This document shows, piece by piece, positions 48,103 to 64,000 of a stretch of DNA of 64,000 nucleotides. Each line of letters starts with the position of its first letter. Positions within the stretch are counted from its first letter, which is position 1. Under the pieces are notes generated by a model. That model searched no databases. It saw nothing but the letters and a program-made list of their open reading frames with translations, and was not told where the DNA came from. A program made the position numbers and the translations under genes. Origin of the DNA: Zoroaster sp. YZ-2022 (taxonomy: Eukaryota > Echinodermata > Asteroidea > Forcipulatida > Zoroasteridae); contig CM055830.1 of assembly GCA_029582265.1 (NCBI GenBank), positions 22,614,163 to 22,678,162 of the forward strand, written 5' to 3'.

Positions 48103-48313
48103 CTACCCGGCCGCACCCATGATCCAGCCCACAGAGAACTCAACACTGGGTTTACGTACCCATTTATACAGGGCCGATTTGGTTAAATGAGCAAACATAA
48201 TACTTCGTACAGCTTGTCCACAACATACTAAAGAACACACAAACATAAAGAAACATATGGGGAATACAATCACCAGGATCATTAAAATTCCCAAGCTCTG
48301 GGCCAGGAGGAAA
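48103..48313 (-). CDS. Possible exon of a multi-pass membrane protein
   Basis: On the minus strand a pyrimidine tract and acceptor (TTTCCTCCTGGCCCAG) open directly into a frame starting SLGILMILVIVFPICFFMF, a strong membrane segment. This is followed by CSLVCC, a basic linker and a second partly hydrophobic stretch, VEFSVGWIMGAAG, then TAG. GGTAGTG at the stop could instead be a donor site. Another hydrophobic stretch (VVVLATLLLMLSISLLVTV) lies downstream near 47,950-48,010 in a different frame, perhaps a further exon. The pattern recalls tetraspan proteins of the claudin type, but I cannot assign a family. Confidence 0.3.
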
Positions 48314-48372
48314 TAAAATTGTTAAAAATCCTCGACTGTAACATCACTAACAGTTAAAAGAGTGCAATGATA

Positions 48373-48600
48373 TATTATTAAGATTTTTTTTTATAGTTTT
48401 TTTGTTTGTTTGTTTGTTTTTTTGTTTTTTTGGGACGGAAGGGATTATGATCCATGACCTACCTCTGTAGAATAAACAAACAGTCAAACACCCCCACAAA
48501 TAAAAAAAAATAAAAAAAAAGAAAAGAAAAAATCAAAAAAAGAAAAAACAACAAAAACAAAAACAAAAAAAACAAAACAATAAACACAAACCAAAACGAT
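48373..48600. repeat. T-rich then A-rich low-complexity region
   Basis: GTTT repeats with poly-T, followed by an A-rich stretch of AAAAAC/AAAAAG type. No gene. Confidence 0.8.
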
Positions 48601-49278
48601 AAATCCCTACCTTTTATCGCCCTAGTTTTTATACCGACAATTTCCCAAAATGTTTGTTTTCATTGGAATATTAATAATTTTCCTATTAGAAAGGAATACA
48701 AATGAGATATTTCACACAACAGTTGTCAGAAGCTTGGTTTAAGAGCAAAAAGTGCTAAAATGATTTTATAACGGGACCCACCATAAATTCATTTCGGTAC
48801 ATTCTGACTGTAAAACCATGTTTCACACGAATATTGTGAGAAATTTAGTAAAATAACAATGTTCCAATGAAAAATAAAATGTCCGTTAAAATATCGAAAG
48901 CTAGTTGCTATTAAAACAGTAAACAACACGGGCGATACATCATTAAATTTGTTCACAGGTTTTACAGTGTGTAAAACCGGGGAACACTTGACGCGTTTAT
49001 AACATATGTTTATAAATTAAACAGTGGTGATTATAAGGTGTTTAAAATCTAAACGGTAATGTTTATAATGTGTTTATATAAAAAACGCCAGTGTTTATAA
49101 TTTAAATAAGATTCATTCAGTTACAAAAAGACAAAATTAATATTTCAACTGGAAGTAAATTAGTAGTGTTACGGCAATCGAGGGGTGGTTGTCGTTGTAA
49201 TCGAACGGTAATAATAGGCCTACACACTCATTCCGATAAGCCATTATTCAGTTAAACGTGTTAGAATGTTTATAAACT

Positions 49279-49807
<529 letters not shown>

Positions 49808-51876
49808 TTTATAACTTATACACTTGGTTTTACAGTGTACGTGAAAAAATTTCAATTTTGTTCATGCACAAACAGATTTTAAGAACTTTGTTTTGCCTAA
49901 ATGGACTAAAGGGGGTGGAGAAAATTTAATGACCAGAAATAACTTTTGGACTTTTGAATCCTAACACAGAAATAACGTTTGCGAGGACCTTTACCGTCAA
50001 ATACTGTTTAAAAAGTTTATCTCGATGTTGCTGTTACTTTACAATAATTAACACTTGTAAATAAAAATGTATAATGATAAAACACCTCTACTGTTTAAGG
50101 TCTAGACGAAAGGAAGGGTCCCACATAGAAACGACACCTGCAAAAACTCGACATTGACGTGACACTAATCACACAGATTATTCTTAATGTCAATAGCAGG
50201 TTTTGTCGTCATAAAATGTGATACATAATAATATTAATAACATGTCAGGCAACAATAATGTTCTACTTTGTCAGTTCCGAGAACACACATTCATTTTTGC
50301 TCGTTGTTCAACAATAATATTGTCAGAAGCTTGCATGGTATAACAGAAATTAGTGCCCGCATGAAACTTTGACAGGACCCATAATAAATAATTAGTGTGA
50401 AATACTTACTATAAAAGCATGCTTTTCTTAAGATTATTTATGGTTTGTGCTTTGTGTTTCCCTTTCCCTATCCGTGATCAAATGTCCCCTTTAAACAAGA
50501 ATATTGCCGGAAATTGCCGGTACAAAGTATGGCTTTATGTAGATGACGTCACGTGTATACACAAATCACTTGTATACAAAAATCGCCCAAACCTTGACAG
50601 TCAAACGCTGTATTATTGCTTATGGTAGGAACCATACAATCGTCTAATTTTATGAGATACCGGTACCAGAACAAATCAGTCTTTGTTGAGATATACGTGG
50701 AGATCAAAGCACGCAATGTAAAAACTGCATAATAACACGGTGTTGTCTGCCATGGGCAGCGATCCTGTGGAACAGGGTGAGGGTGGGGAGGACAACATGT
50801 CCCAGCAATACTTTATGACAGGGACGATAACTGCAAAGTTTTCAACATTGCCGTTCCCCTGAATTGTTTTAGTAGACAGTATTATTTCGTAAATGATTAC
50901 ACTGTAGTTTTCGTAGTACGGTTCTTTTTGTATGTGACAGGTATATTTGACATAGGCCTACCCTTATTTTATAATGAACACAATCCGTGTCATCATTTTG
51001 AGCTGTCACATGTACTTCTCCTTTGCAGGACATTAGTAGGGCAATGCTTACATCTCAGCCAATCAGCCTCCATACGTGTTCTTTTTCCTAATTAAATAAT
51101 GAACGCTGTTCATTAGTATTTGTTATCATAGGCGCACATTTCCGTTTTGTGAATAGCGTGCCCAATGAATGCCCAATACTATTTTTGACCAAAAAATAAA
51201 GAGGAAAAATTACCGAAAATGGGTATAGCGCCACCTAACGATGACCTATAAAGGTTTTCATAGCCTCATTCGATAGATTGCGTCAAACCGAACATGCCTA
51301 CGAAGTTTCATGAAAATCGGCTGTTGAATACAGAAAATGCAGAGGGGGCACAATGAGCCCCCCCCCCCACCCCCCAAGGTCTGAGAACGAAAAAATAGCC
51401 CAGGTATGATAGGGTTAATTGATCATAATTATTAGTCATACCCCCTTTATACAGCCCTAGTGGACGTTTTTTTAGAGGAAGGTACAACATCGGTAATGGT
51501 GGTTTAAAGCCAGTTTAAAAAAATTTTAAAAGCTTATTTTGTTGCGTAGTTCAGATGCATTCAAAATTCTTGTAATCATTTATTATGATTTAATGCGTAA
51601 TTAAGGAAAGAGTAACTGAAATTGGGAGTAATGGTTCCCCTGGTTCCCCCCTGGTTCCCCCCTGGTTCCCCCCTGGTCCTCCTAGTCCCCCTGGCCCCAC
51701 TGGTCTCCCTGCTCCCCCCTGGTCCCCCCTGGTCCCCTAACATTTTATGTGTTCATTGGACATGGATCCAGGGTCCCGAAAAAAGGGGTTCAAGGGAAAA
51801 CGTAGGTGCACACTGTCAAATAAGGTATCCGTTTAGGAGAAGGAAATGAGTAATTGAGTAAATTTGGGGGTAAAGG
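49808..51876. other. No gene; Pro-coding-like minisatellite
   Basis: AT-rich DNA without exons. At 51,628-51,735 a CCCTGGTTCC/CCCTGGTCC tandem run occurs; its Pro-rich frame has no Gly-X-Y order and is read as a simple repeat. Confidence 0.45.
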
Positions 51877-51877
51877 G

Positions 51878-52778
51878 CCTGTCCCACTTGGGCGACTTTT
51901 TAGACGACTGCTGGCGACCGTCATAGTCGTAGCGACTGGACCCCCCTACGACAATGTCTACGACAAGCTACAACAATCTACCACATAGTCGACGCCAAGC
52001 TACGGCAAGCTACCGACAACCGGCGACCCAATCGTCGGGACTAAGGACGACAGCTGCGTAGCCAGGACTTTTTCAGTGGGGGGGGGGCACAGGGGGGGCA
52101 TTGCTTTTCAGTGGGGGGGGGGGTCCGGGGGTATGGGTTTTTTCCCTTTTCTTTATCTTTTCTGTTTTTTGGGGCACTATGAGGATTTTTCGTGGGGGGG
52201 GCACCTGGGGGGGGGTACTGGAAATTTGTGGGGGGACACATGCCCCCCAGGCCCCCCCGTGGCTACGCCGCTGAAGGACGACCACCTACGACTACACCTA
52301 CGACAACCTACGACCACACAGGCGACAACCTACGACAACCGAAGTCAACCTACGTCCACCCGCGACAAGCTACGACAAGCTACGACCCTGTCGGCGACAA
52401 CTGAAGACAACTGAAGACAAATGAAGAGAATTCACTTGACTTCTCTTGACGCCAGTACCTGTCGCCGGTTGACGTAGGTTGACGTAGTAGTCGACAATGG
52501 AATTCACCGAGGTCAGCACCGGCGACAACCTACGTCACCTGGCGACAACCTACGACAGCACCTACGTCAGTAGAAGTCAAGCTACGCTCATTGGCGTCAA
52601 ACCCACTGTCACCGAAATTTTTTGAACATTTTGAAAATCTTGCGGCGACCAGAAAGAGGCTACGACTCTTTGGGCGACTGAGGAGACTACTCCCAACCAT
52701 ACACGCGACACCCCAGCGATCATGTGGCGACAGCCTGGTCTCCTGTAGTCGCTTAAAAAATCGCCTAAGTGGGACAGG
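51878..52778. mobile_element. About 900-bp TIR element with CTACGACAA repeats
   Basis: CCTGTCCCACTTGGGCGACT and its inverted counterpart (TCGCCTAAGTGGGACAGG) mark the ends; the match extends about 35 bp. The interior is unusual, with many CTACGACAA, CTACGTCA and GGCGACAA units. A hAT-like foldback is inserted inside. No target duplication was found. Confidence 0.75.
52051..52273. mobile_element. hAT-like foldback MITE with 8-bp TSD
   Basis: CAGCTGCGTAGCC and GGCTACGCCGCTG termini, flanked by AAGGACGA at 52,043-52,050 and 52,274-52,281. Related to the foldbacks at 8,198 and 30,103. Confidence 0.9.
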
Positions 52779-53184
52779 GGCATAATGCACAAAAATCGCG
52801 AATTGGGTGATAGAGGGCGCTATAACAATGTAAGCTACGCTACATATACAGCGCGCAGCGCGGACAATGAGAGAATACTCACGGCTGGACAGGTCTGGAC
52901 AGGTCTGGACAGGACAGACAAATGGAAGACCAGGCGGTTGAGTAATGGGCACCAACGATACGCAGTCAACCCCATGCCCAATACCATGATGAATAAAAAC
53001 AAATTGTTAATGTAAGATAATTTCAAGTTACAATATGTGATTGCTTTGTTAACAAACTGGAGGAAACCGTTATTGCTGACAACAGTTTCTAAGGAACGAT
53101 GGGTGACTGTCGTGTTAAGTCACAAAGTGACGGAGCTCATTTCCTCCTATGAAAAGCTCCTCCTACACAGACCAATGCGTCGGC

Positions 53185-53452
53185 ATTTTCCCCCTATGAA
53201 CCGATGTCCAATTGCAGCCAAAATTGCTGGATCGATTGGAATTCTGCCGTGCTGTGTTTTAAACGACTTGTTCACGTATCGGTTGCCTGATTTGTGAGGC
53301 CTCTCTTACCCACCATACTTTGTGTATGGGCGATTTGGTGCGGTTCCAGTAACCGCGTATACATAAATAAATAAATAAATAAATACATATAAATAAATAA
53401 ATAAAGATTTTGAAGCCAACCTATGACGAGAAGCCAGAGAGTTTTTTGGCCT
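53185..53452. repeat. Inverted fragment of the 45.6-kb TIR element
   Basis: Reverse-complement match to 45,740-45,880 (for example TGTCCAATTGCAGCCAAAAT), followed by an AAAT microsatellite at 53,366-53,404 and CCAGAGAGTTTTTTGGCC. Confidence 0.65.
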
Positions 53453-57718
<4,266 letters not shown>

Positions 57719-57756
57719 TATATATATATATAAACGGTTCGCGAGCAAAGAAAAAT

Positions 57757-57829
57757 TGGCTGATGCCGGACTCGAACCCGCGACCTCTCGATTACCGTAC
57801 GAGCGCTCTACCAACTGAGCTAACCAGCC
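57757..57829 (-). tRNA. tRNA-Thr(GGT)-like sequence, possibly SINE-derived
   Basis: Exactly 73 nt fold as a cloverleaf: a 7-bp acceptor (GGCTGGT/ATCAGCC), D arm GCTC/GAGC, anticodon loop ACGGTAA and T loop TTCGAGT, with A and B boxes intact. By position the anticodon is GGT. Base 33 is C rather than U, and both the anticodon stem and the T stem have one mismatch, so it may be a pseudogene or SINE head. It stands 39 bp from the LINE 5' boundary. Confidence 0.5.
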
Positions 57830-59251
57830 CTTATGTTGGTGGGCGGTCCACTTATGCCAATTATCTATTACTCTATGGGGCCAGGTCAGAGGCCAAACCA
57901 TATCTGCCGAGTAGCCAGGGATCAAGCCCTATATGAATAGATAAACATAAATTTGGGTGGTTAGTTAAGTAGGAGTATGATACAGAAATTATTGAAAGCA
58001 GCTCAGTGGTGTTTCACACCCAGTGTTTCCATGAAAGTTTAATAAACACACAATGCCCTTCCACATTAGTAAGAACTTAGAAGTAGCACAATAATAATAC
58101 TTATAATAATATAACCAGAGAGAAGTGTTTATTTTAACAAACACTAGGTGTTCAAGTGAACTTCCGTTTTAATCAAATGATCATAATGATGACGTCACAA
58201 CCACATTTGACAGTAGCAACAATGTGACAAACTCAATCAAATCTAAGGGACTGGAATAAAAAATCCTTTGCAAAAAATTATATATCTTACATACAGTATC
58301 AACGAGAATAATATATAAATTTAAATGCTCCATGCGATAATTCCTGACGTGAAATCAAGCTACTTTGTTTTTAACTTTAAACAAGTGAATTCTAAAATCT
58401 AGGACTCAACGATCCAATCAGCTATTTATTCCTATCAGTAATTATCCATTTAAAACATGCCATATCGATAATAATCACCAGATAAATGTATTAAGAAAAC
58501 TAAAATCATTCACTCAAGTTAGTATTTTTTAGCCGTGAGGGCTACAAAGTATAAATCGCATGCACCAAGAGGGTAATGAGTACATAGTTCAGCAGAATAT
58601 CAAGTGATTATATATTCTAATAATTACTAAATAACCTTCATAAAAGAGAAAAGGGAAATTGCACTGTACATTTAAACTACATTTCCTTTGACGGAATACG
58701 AAATTTGACGGAATACAATCGTTTTCATGTCAGCTGCATGAACAGGCCACAAGAGGGCAGGACAACTTGCATTTGTATCAAGTTACCTACAGCATAGAGA
58801 AAGAAAGTATACATTTGTTTGTAACGCTCGTTACAGTCAATCACCAGCTGTCAATCAAAATCCCCAATTGACCAATCACAAAGCTATCAAGTCCGACAAG
58901 CTATCATGTTTTTTACTCTTTCTTGTATTTATTTAATTGTTTACATGTTTTACAATACGCACTTATTGACTTTGTCCAATCGAGTGGGCGTGGCGTCAAC
59001 ACCAAGTCTTCTGGACAAATTCAGGCAAATTAAATGGGATCGTATGACAAACACGTACAGTCACGTGCTTTTCAAACCTGTCGGACTTTATGGCGTTTTT
59101 AACGCCCAGCTAGCACACGGCAGTTCAACAAATCTGATTAGCCAATAAGGGAATTTGATTGGCTGTTGGCGATTGGACAATGCACTGCCAAAGCAAATCT
59201 TGGTTGGTTACTATGACAGCTTGGCTTTCTCTGACCACGCGGCGATTCTTG
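57830..59251. other. No gene recognised
   Basis: AT-rich sequence; a frame at 58,906-59,148 (+) has a hydrophobic start but no family resemblance. May include the 3' UTR of the GPCR gene that ends at 59,252. Confidence 0.4.
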
Positions 59252-59566
59252 TTATGGTGTCTCAATATGGACATTTACATCATGCATGGATACGGTTTCT
59301 TTTGACGTATCATTGGTTGCCTTAGTAATCAAGGAACTTTTTGCCAAAATGTTGGATGAATTAGTGTGTTTTGTCGCCCTCTGTTGTCGCTCGATGCCCA
59401 GTTTCTCTCGCCAGAGTCCCCGGATGCGTTGGTTGCAGCCGAAGGATATAAAGATGAACACTCCTTGCAGCGAGTTGGTGATGACAAAGAGGTACCACAC
59501 GGCCTGATGGTTAATGACTGTTCCTAAGCAACCAAAGATCCATGTGAAACCCATGACGCACGAAAT
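59252..59566 (-). CDS. Last coding exon of an adhesion-type (class B2) GPCR
   Basis: The exon opens after an acceptor (GATATCTACAG) and reads ISCVMGFTWIFGCLGTV (end of TM6), then VWYLFVITNSLQGVFIFISF (TM7) and a cytoplasmic tail of about 55 residues. GFTWIFG and NSLQGVFIF are hallmarks of adhesion/secretin-family receptors. TAA at 59,252-59,254 ends the protein. Upstream exons with the GAIN domain and TM1-5 should lie to the right on this strand; none was recognised before the window edge. Ligand unknown. Could be any adhesion GPCR paralogue. Confidence 0.82.
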   Translation of the reverse strand: MSCVMGFTWIFGCLGTVINHQAVWYLFVITNSLQGVFIFISFGCNQRIRGLWREKLGIERQQRATKHTNSSNILAKSSLITKATNDTSKETVSMHDVNVHIETP

Positions 59567-59689
59567 CTGTAGATATCAAAATATTAATTGGAAATTTGTA
59601 AATATTCTTTGGGACATTATGTTTACTATGATATAACACTTTACTTACTTCCAATATTTCAATGTGTATTCAACGAGTGAATCTAGTTT

Positions 59690-59790
59690 CGTGCTCAATG
59701 ACAAAAACACCAGCGTCGCAGGCAGGAGTTGAACCCACATTCTGACGACTCGGCCATCAGAACACAAGTCCTATGTATTAAACCGCGGTA
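59690..59790 (-). repeat. Old tRNA-derived SINE remnant
   Basis: On the minus strand GATGGCCGAGTCGTC (A box), GGGTTCAACTCC (B box) and GTCATTGAGCACGAAACT follow the layout of the tRNA-Leu-like SINEs, but much diverged. Confidence 0.45.
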
Positions 59791-60486
59791 TTCCTTAGCA
59801 CACATTACAACACTACAATACATCAATGAGGAAATATTATAAGACAAGCAAAATTATAGACTTGGGCATGTTATGAGTATTGCAGGTATAGGTTAGACCC
59901 ATTCTTCTATAATTTAATTATTTCATTTTGTGATCCGAGTTTTCCAGCTATAGATTGTGAAATTATATGTTTACAGCCAGATGTAATCCATGGTAAAAAA
60001 AAAGTTAATTAAGAAGATTAAGAAATATGTATAAAGAAATTGATATGTGATTGTTTCGACTGAATAATTTTATGAGATGATTGTATACACAGTGTTCAAC
60101 ATCAAAACAAAAGGTTCCCACAATTATTCTTCAGTAGCTGTTTGTTGAAAAGTGGACCAAAGTCAGTCACGTGTTATTGTCAGGCGCGGATCCAGGGTCC
60201 AGAGGAAGTGATTAGATGTGCCAAATAATGGTACATTTACAAAAAGCAAAAATTGTGGGCCAGTTTTCGTTTTATTTATTGCATTACATTGACATCTAAA
60301 CTGCTCTGGTCCATCTTGTCATAGTATAACTAGATTTAAGTCGATGCTTAAAACTCATCTTATGTCACAATTCTTCAAAGATGATGTATATTTGTAATTC
60401 CATTGTAGGTACATGTATCTCAGTACATAATTTTTACCTATGCTATCATTGTATATTGTTTGTATTCATGTTTTTTCTTTGTTTCC

Positions 60487-60531
60487 GCGCCTTGAGCGCC
60501 CAGCAGGGTGGATATGTGCGCGCTACAAATC

Positions 60532-60532
<1 letters not shown>
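60487..60532 (+). repeat. SINE 3' end on plus strand
   Basis: GCGCCTTGAGCGCCCAGCAG and GTGCGCGCTACAAATC resemble the tail of the tRNA-Leu-like SINEs just before their (ATT)n. Confidence 0.5.
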
Positions 60533-61623
<1,091 letters not shown>

Positions 61624-61832
61624 AATAATAATAATAATAATAATGTGTGGACTTATATAGCGTACGTATCCACCAACTGAGTGGTGATGCTCAAGGCGCA
61701 TTATATTATTACCCCTGCTCATAAGGCTCATAAATCATTCCTGAAACCATCTAAGCTCCCTGGGGAGTATACAGCTCAATTGCTGCCATTACAGCGCATA
61801 ATAGGGCTAATCAACCAACTCTGCCCTCACAG
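61624..61832 (-). repeat. 5'-truncated SINE, long subtype
   Basis: Matches the tail and middle of 49,480-49,807, including GCTCCCTGGGGAGTATACAG, but the tRNA head is missing. Confidence 0.85.
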
Positions 61833-62453
61833 CTAATGACACACATGTGCAACGGCTGTTTGATACTGGCCATTTGGCTTACTATTTTACTGCGTATTTT
61901 TAAGCATGAAAAATTCTACTTCTGTTAGCCATCACTGAACAGTCGTAGTATTGGTTTATTGAACGAGGTTTAGCATTTTCATATTGTACATTAACAATCG
62001 TTTGAAGACAAAATACTAAGCTACCGTTTCAGCACGTCTATCAATTTTGATGAGGTAATTATTAGATTTTGCGCAAGTACAAAATATATGATAAAATTAG
62101 TCCCTCAAGATGGTACCATCAAATTAATTTTCAGCCCCTTACTCATGGACTATGTAGTATAAACCAGCGTTTAACCAATGAAACCCTAGCGGGTGTTGTA
62201 GCTCATCAAGCCTTCCATCAATAAAAATGACATGTTATCAGTATAGAAATAGCTGTGATGGAAACTACTACACTTGTTGAAGATTGAAACAAATTTGACA
62301 GATGGTCGGTTATATGATATAAAGATTGAATGTAACTGAGGATTAGTCCTATGGAGAGGCTATCAATCATGGGTTATCCCGGAATAATTAGGTTTTATGA
62401 TACAGGCGTCGGCTGTTATTATCAACTATGCCCACATCCCAACAGCATTGAGT
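61833..62453. other. No gene recognised
   Basis: AT-rich; only short frames. Confidence 0.4.
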
Positions 62454-62916
62454 GGGTAGAATGTCGTATCTGGCCGCCACTATTTTTCATTAAATATAAC
62501 CAATAATGTAATCTTACCTACCTGGTAACGTGGAGAACATATGGATGAGATGGACATATACTTCAAATTATTCCAGGATATTTATTTCATGAAAAATCAG
62601 GCATTTTTGGTATACGATGACTTCCTCAGTCATGTCAGTCTCATCTTGTAAACTCCACAATTAGTGACCAACACAGTCATTGTACATGCGTAGTGGCAAC
62701 TATAATAGGATCCTTCTATTTTCTGAAGGGGAGGATTTTTTTAGAAGGGAAATCAAGTCCGAAAACCATCCTAAAAGTGGATTTTAAAGATAGTTTTCGC
62801 TTTCTGTACCACCAAAAATAAATCGATAGAATGTTTTTTTAACTGGTTAGTGGTTGCAAAAAAAGAAAATCAAAAAAAGCCCTTAAAAAGTGGCGGCCGG
62901 ATACGACATTCTTTCC
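62454..62916 (+). mobile_element. 463-bp TIR element with 8-bp duplication CATTGAGT
   Basis: TIRs include AGAATGTCGTATC and its inverse, extended by GGCCGCCACT. CATTGAGT is directly repeated at 62,446-62,453 and 62,917-62,924. No transposase. An inverted partial copy opens the window. The 8-bp duplication suggests hAT (or P). Confidence 0.9.
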
Positions 62917-62924
62917 CATTGAGT

Positions 62925-63380
62925 ATTTAAAGGGAGCTATTGTACACATATACCTGATTTTATACCCAAAAAGAAACTTAGAAAATTTGTACATAAAATC
63001 AACTGTTTATTTAATGGTACCAAACACCATGGTTCTTTCGTCTGACATGTTGTCGTGTTCGAGACAACATGGATACAAATTCAAATCTGATCACTCGCCA
63101 TTCCACATTAGAATGAATGTGGGAATCTTGTTCTTTTTGTTTGTTTGTTTGTTATTCTTTTCTACACAAGAGCATGTTCATTTAATTAGAAATCAGTAGA
63201 ACCCTTTAATATGCTTACGTTTAGACCCATTACACCGTTTTCGGTATGCCCGCCTTTGAAAAAGGGCATCAATGATATTTTAATATGGAGTGTTTTACCG
63301 AACGTTATTACATTATTACATGATTTTTCTCTATTTGAGTTCACCCTGCAATATTTATCACCTTTTACACAATGGAACAT
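62925..63380. other. No gene recognised
   Basis: A frame at 62,987-63,199 (+) has a hydrophobic Phe/Leu-rich end caused by a TTTG repeat. Nothing else. Confidence 0.4.
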
Positions 63381-63620
63381 TCCGCTCTAGTCACCTATGT
63401 TTACATCATGCATTAGGGGTCACTTACAACACTGATTGGTCAGTTACTTATTGTACTAATATATAGGTCATATGTTTTGTACATGACTTGATTTTACATG
63501 CGTTGTATAGGGGTTGAGATCCTATATAAGGAGAAGTTGCTCTGAATAAAGTGTGTTGTTCTTGCTGCTATGTAATCACCATAGAAAACCGTTTCTGGTG
63601 TCCATTTACTTTAGCATTAT
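63381..63620 (+). promoter_or_regulatory. LTR-like promoter and poly-A block
   Basis: CCTATATAAGGAG (TATA) at about 63,521 is followed only 20 bp later by GAATAAAG, then a T/G-rich stretch. Close packing of TATA and AATAAA is typical of retroelement LTRs. No terminal TG..CA pair or target duplication could be fixed, so it may be a solo-LTR fragment or chance. Confidence 0.3.
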
Positions 63621-63625
63621 TGTAA

Positions 63626-64000
63626 CTAGAGATCCTCACTGTTATCAGTATGGGATCCTCACTGTTATTGGTATAGGATCCTCACTGTGTAAGATCTGCA
63701 TGCGATCCTCACTATGATCTGCATGGGATCCACACTGTTATCTGTATGGGATCCTCACTGTTATTGGTATAGGATCCTGACTGTATAAGATCTGTATGCG
63801 ATCCTCACTGTGATCTGCATGGGATCCTCACTGTTATCTGTATGGGATCCTCACTGTGTAATATCAGCATGGGATCCTCACTATGAGCTGTATGGGATCC
63901 TCACTATGAGCTGTATGGGATCCTCACTGTGAAAGATCTGTGTGCGATCCTCACTATGATCTGCATGGGATCCTCACTGTGAAAGATCTGTATGGCATCC
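63626..64000. repeat. GATC-rich minisatellite to window edge
   Basis: Imperfect units of about 22-25 bp (GGGATCCTCACTGTTATCTG and AAGATCTGTATGCGATCCTC variants) alternate for at least 375 bp and continue past the edge. Higher-order alternation of the two variants is visible. Confidence 0.92.

Noticed and set aside
51622..51849. Pro-rich frame resembling collagen next to real collagen-like genes
   Set aside because: No Gly at every third residue; it is a CCCTGG tandem repeat with no signal peptide or conserved partner.
51934..53026. Overlapping minus-strand frames with a hydrophobic start (MKLSYINNLFLFIMVLGMG)
   Set aside because: They cross a TIR boundary and an ACAGGTCTGG minisatellite and show no family resemblance.
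53240..53330. Possible gene fragment near 53.2 kb
   Set aside because: It is an inverted fragment of the TIR element at 45,599-45,980.

Overview
The window is eukaryotic, animal-type DNA: AT-rich, intron-bearing, gene-poor and packed with interspersed repeats. A secreted collagen-C1q gene pair, an adhesion-type GPCR exon, piggyBac and hAT elements, tRNA-derived SINEs with ATT tails and many short terminal-inverted-repeat (TIR) elements point to a marine invertebrate deuterostome. An echinoderm is my best guess; that is inference and the species is not identified.

Layout. 1-3.2 kb: MITEs and SINE fragments. 3.2-21.3 kb is copy A of a direct segmental duplication and 28.3-45.4 kb is copy B. 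Each copy carries one intact single-exon collagen/C1q gene (17,221-18,057 and 40,933-41,769). Between them lie a 932-935 bp tandem duplication (20.7-22.6 kb) and a broken gene for a zinc-binding protein with a PIN/FEN1-like nuclease core (24.75-28.31 kb), itself interrupted by a hAT-like insertion. 45.4-54.5 kb is mostly repeats with one possible membrane-protein exon near 48.2 kb. 54.5-57.7 kb is an endonuclease/reverse-transcriptase (Jockey-like) non-LTR element on the minus strand between TA repeats, next to a tRNA-Thr-like sequence. A last coding exon of an adhesion GPCR lies at 59.25-59.57 kb (minus). The rest is SINEs, a very long compound ATT/ATC microsatellite, a 463-bp TIR element and a GATC-rich minisatellite running off the right edge.

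Because A and B are almost identical, each shows the pre-insertion site of elements in the other. Three piggyBac elements can be delimited to the base: one inserted in A at TTAT, one inserted in B at TTAA, and a third nested inside the transposase gene of the second. A 4-bp-TSD MITE is likewise present only in B. A 5.3-kb head-to-tail array of Helentron-like units carrying 149-bp minisatellites is present only in A.

The most striking biological signal is in the C1q pair. The flanking DNA differs by well under 1% by my hand count, the coding sequence differs by about 4.4%, and in the C1q head I count 22 replacement changes against 1 silent change. That pattern fits diversifying selection on a ligand-binding immune-type lectin. 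Most long open frames elsewhere are repeat artefacts.
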